Source: Flammeovirga pacifica (GTDB lineage: Bacteria > Bacteroidota > Bacteroidia > Cytophagales > Flammeovirgaceae). Taken from it: a DNA stretch of 64,000 nucleotides. Below are positions 62,747-64,000 of this stretch, piece after piece. Every line of letters starts with the position of its first letter. The stretch's first letter is position 1. Location of the stretch: positions 883,756-947,755 of the forward strand of contig NZ_JRYR02000002.1 of assembly GCF_000807855.2 (NCBI RefSeq). Direction: 5' to 3'. The notes under the pieces are model-generated. The model was given only the letters and a program-made list of their open reading frames with translations. It had not been told where the DNA came from and searched no databases. The translations under genes and the position numbers were made by a program.

Positions 62747-64000
62747 ATGAAATATTATTATTTAATCTTACTCTCATTCTTAATGGGACAAATTGCTAAC
62801 GCCCAAGAATGGAAGAATATTCCTGTACCTGCATGGGCGGGACAAGGTAAAACTTGGGAACTTCAGAGTAACCTTTCTGATGATTTCAACTATAACTTCA
62901 ATGCTGTCAACTACAGATCAAATTTTGGTAATGGGAAATGGTATAACTTTTACCATAATGCTTGGGATGGTCCTGGAACTACTTATTGGAAGCACAATAG
63001 AGTAAAAGTAGATGGAGACAATCTTGTCATTACTGTAGCTAAAAGCAACAACACTACAAAAATGGGTATTCCAGGTGTTTTTTCTGGCTGTGTTACCTCT
63101 AATAAAAGAGTAGTCTACCCCGTTTATGTGGAATCTGCTATTAGTGTTGCCAACATTTCTTTAGCATCATGTTTTTGGCTATTGAGTCCCGACGATACTC
63201 AAGAAATTGATATCATTGAAAACTATGGTAATGTTCCATGGTTCAAGCAATTTACGCACATTAGTCATCACTCATTTATACGTACTCCTTTTACTGATTA
63301 TCAACCAAGAGATTGGAATAGTTGGTATAATGACAATCGTGTTACAGCCAACTATGGCTGGGGGGATTGGTGTTGGAACAATGGCAATAGACGTTATGTA
63401 AGAATGGGTGTCTATTGGGTGGGTCCAAAACATTTTGAATATTATATCGATGGAAAATTGGTAAGAGTAATGTACAGAAATGCTACTGCGACTAAAGTTA
63501 ATGGTACATGGCAATATCAATATTTCAATGCAATGAATGGTAAATTCCCTACCAATAATACTAATGGATATACTGCCGTAACAACTTATGCTACTAGTAC
63601 CAACTATAACTTTTCCACTATTCAAGCAGCAAGTAATAATTCTAGAGGAATTAGTGTTATCGATCCTGGGAATTTCCAAGGAGGTAATGGTTTTACTAAA
63701 GCAATGGATATTATTATTAATGTAGAATCTCAACAGTGGTTGGCTTTAAACCACACTCCTTCTAATGCCGATTTAGCTAGTCCGGCTAGAAATCAAATGA
63801 AGGTAGACTGGGTAAGAGTATACAAACCAAAAAGTAATTCAGGTGGTGGATCTAATGGTACAACATGTGCAAATGCACCTACTTACAATGGTAATTCAAA
63901 TAGCTACTCTGCTGGCCAATATGCTATTAACGGAGGCATTTTATACAGAAAAAGAAGTGATGGACAATGGGATTTAATCACCAATTGTAATAGTTCTTCT
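62747..64000 (+). CDS. GH16 beta-agarase, 3' end outside window
   Basis: Open from ATG 62747 to the last base (418 codons), so the C-terminus is missing. Signal peptide (cleavage near ANAQ), then a GH16 jelly-roll opening with WKNIPVPAWAGQGKTWELQ and LSDDFNY, which is typical of beta-agarases, and the catalytic site QEIDIIENYG (residues about 151-160; nucleophile and acid/base Glu). The catalytic domain ends near residue 365 (MKVDWVRVYKP). A Gly/Ser linker leads into a second module with CANAPTYNGNSNSYSAG and GGILYRKRSDGQWDL, a probable binding module. It cuts beta-1,4 bonds in agarose; porphyranase is an alternative. The 349 bases upstream (62398-62746) show no clear promoter or gene. Confidence 0.88.
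   Translation, partial: MKYYYLILLSFLMGQIANAQEWKNIPVPAWAGQGKTWELQSNLSDDFNYNFNAVNYRSNFGNGKWYNFYHNAWDGPGTTYWKHNRVKVDGDNLVITVAKSNNTTKMGIPGVFSGCVTSNKRVVYPVYVESAISVANISLASCFWLLSPDDTQEIDIIENYGNVPWFKQFTHISHHSFIRTPFTDYQPRDWNSWYNDNRVTANYGWGDWCWNNGNRRYVRMGVYWVGPKHFEYYIDGKLVRVMYRNATATKVNGTWQYQYFNAMNGKFPTNNTNGYTAVTTYATSTNYNFSTIQAASNNSRGISVIDPGNFQGGNGFTKAMDIIINVESQQWLALNHTPSNADLASPARNQMKVDWVRVYKPKSNSGGGSNGTTCANAPTYNGNSNSYSAGQYAINGGILYRKRSDGQWDLITNCNSSS

Noticed and set aside
1-64000. rRNA, tRNA, CRISPR, transposase or phage genes
   Set aside because: None seen on either strand by reading; no cloverleaf, repeat-spacer pattern or transposase motif was found.

Overview
The window reads as chromosomal DNA of a marine, polysaccharide-degrading Bacteroidota, most likely a Cytophagales member close to Flammeovirga (inference). 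Evidence: strong AT bias, TAnnTTTG -7 promoter elements with at least one clean TTTG-N19 upstream partner, Type IX secretion (T9SS) C-terminal sorting domains, SusC/SusD pairs, DUF4493 and DUF5723 proteins, beta-mannanases, a sulfatase and a GH16 beta-agarase. No rRNA, tRNA, CRISPR array, insertion sequence or prophage was seen.

Layout. 1-2.6 kb: end of an unrecognised beta-rich protein and a DUF5723 outer-membrane protein. 2.9-3.9 kb: a lone WYL regulator. 4.0-8.3 kb: a three-gene signalling operon (NarL-type response regulator, a sensor whose histidine-kinase core is degenerate, and an intact 7TMR-DISM kinase), divergent from hrpB (8.4-10.9 kb). 10.9-11.9 kb: gene-poor stretch with an agmatine-deiminase-family remnant and a small membrane protein. 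11.9-15.7 kb: an H-NOX haem sensor and its HNOBA/PAS hybrid kinase with four receiver domains. 15.8-17.5 kb: a CE2-like SGNH esterase overlapping a Vms1-like release-factor gene. 18.2-21.8 kb: a metal (probably copper) acquisition operon. 21.9-24.3 kb: acetyltransferase, DUF4870 protein, and a LacI regulator facing the Leloir operon galK-galT-galE-galM (24.4-29.2 kb). 29.4-36.2 kb: hydrolase, a broken mini T9SS protein, DUF3781, CstA, ThrE, a haem-c protein and a Crp/Fnr regulator next to a perfect TTGAT-N4-ATCAA box.

36.5-62.4 kb is a beta-mannan utilisation locus. On the minus strand are a 1822-residue two-catalytic-module mannanase, a membrane-tethered AraC regulator and a nine-gene operon: DUF1593 lipoprotein, GH26 mannanase, SSS transporter, GH130 mannosylglucose phosphorylase, mannobiose/cellobiose 2-epimerase, GH5_7-like lipoprotein, S1 sulfatase, DUF4493-GH5 lipoprotein and DUF4493 lipoprotein. 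Divergent from it are SusC, SusD and a surface glycan-binding protein with two tandem modules. The proposed flow is: surface mannanases cut mannan, SusC/D imports oligomers, GH26 trims to mannobiose, SSS carries it inward, the epimerase makes mannosylglucose and GH130 yields mannose-1-phosphate plus glucose. The sulfatase points to a sulfated algal mannan. The window ends inside a GH16 beta-agarase gene, which may begin a second polysaccharide locus.

Intrinsic-terminator-like hairpins are abundant, including one or more after every gal gene.
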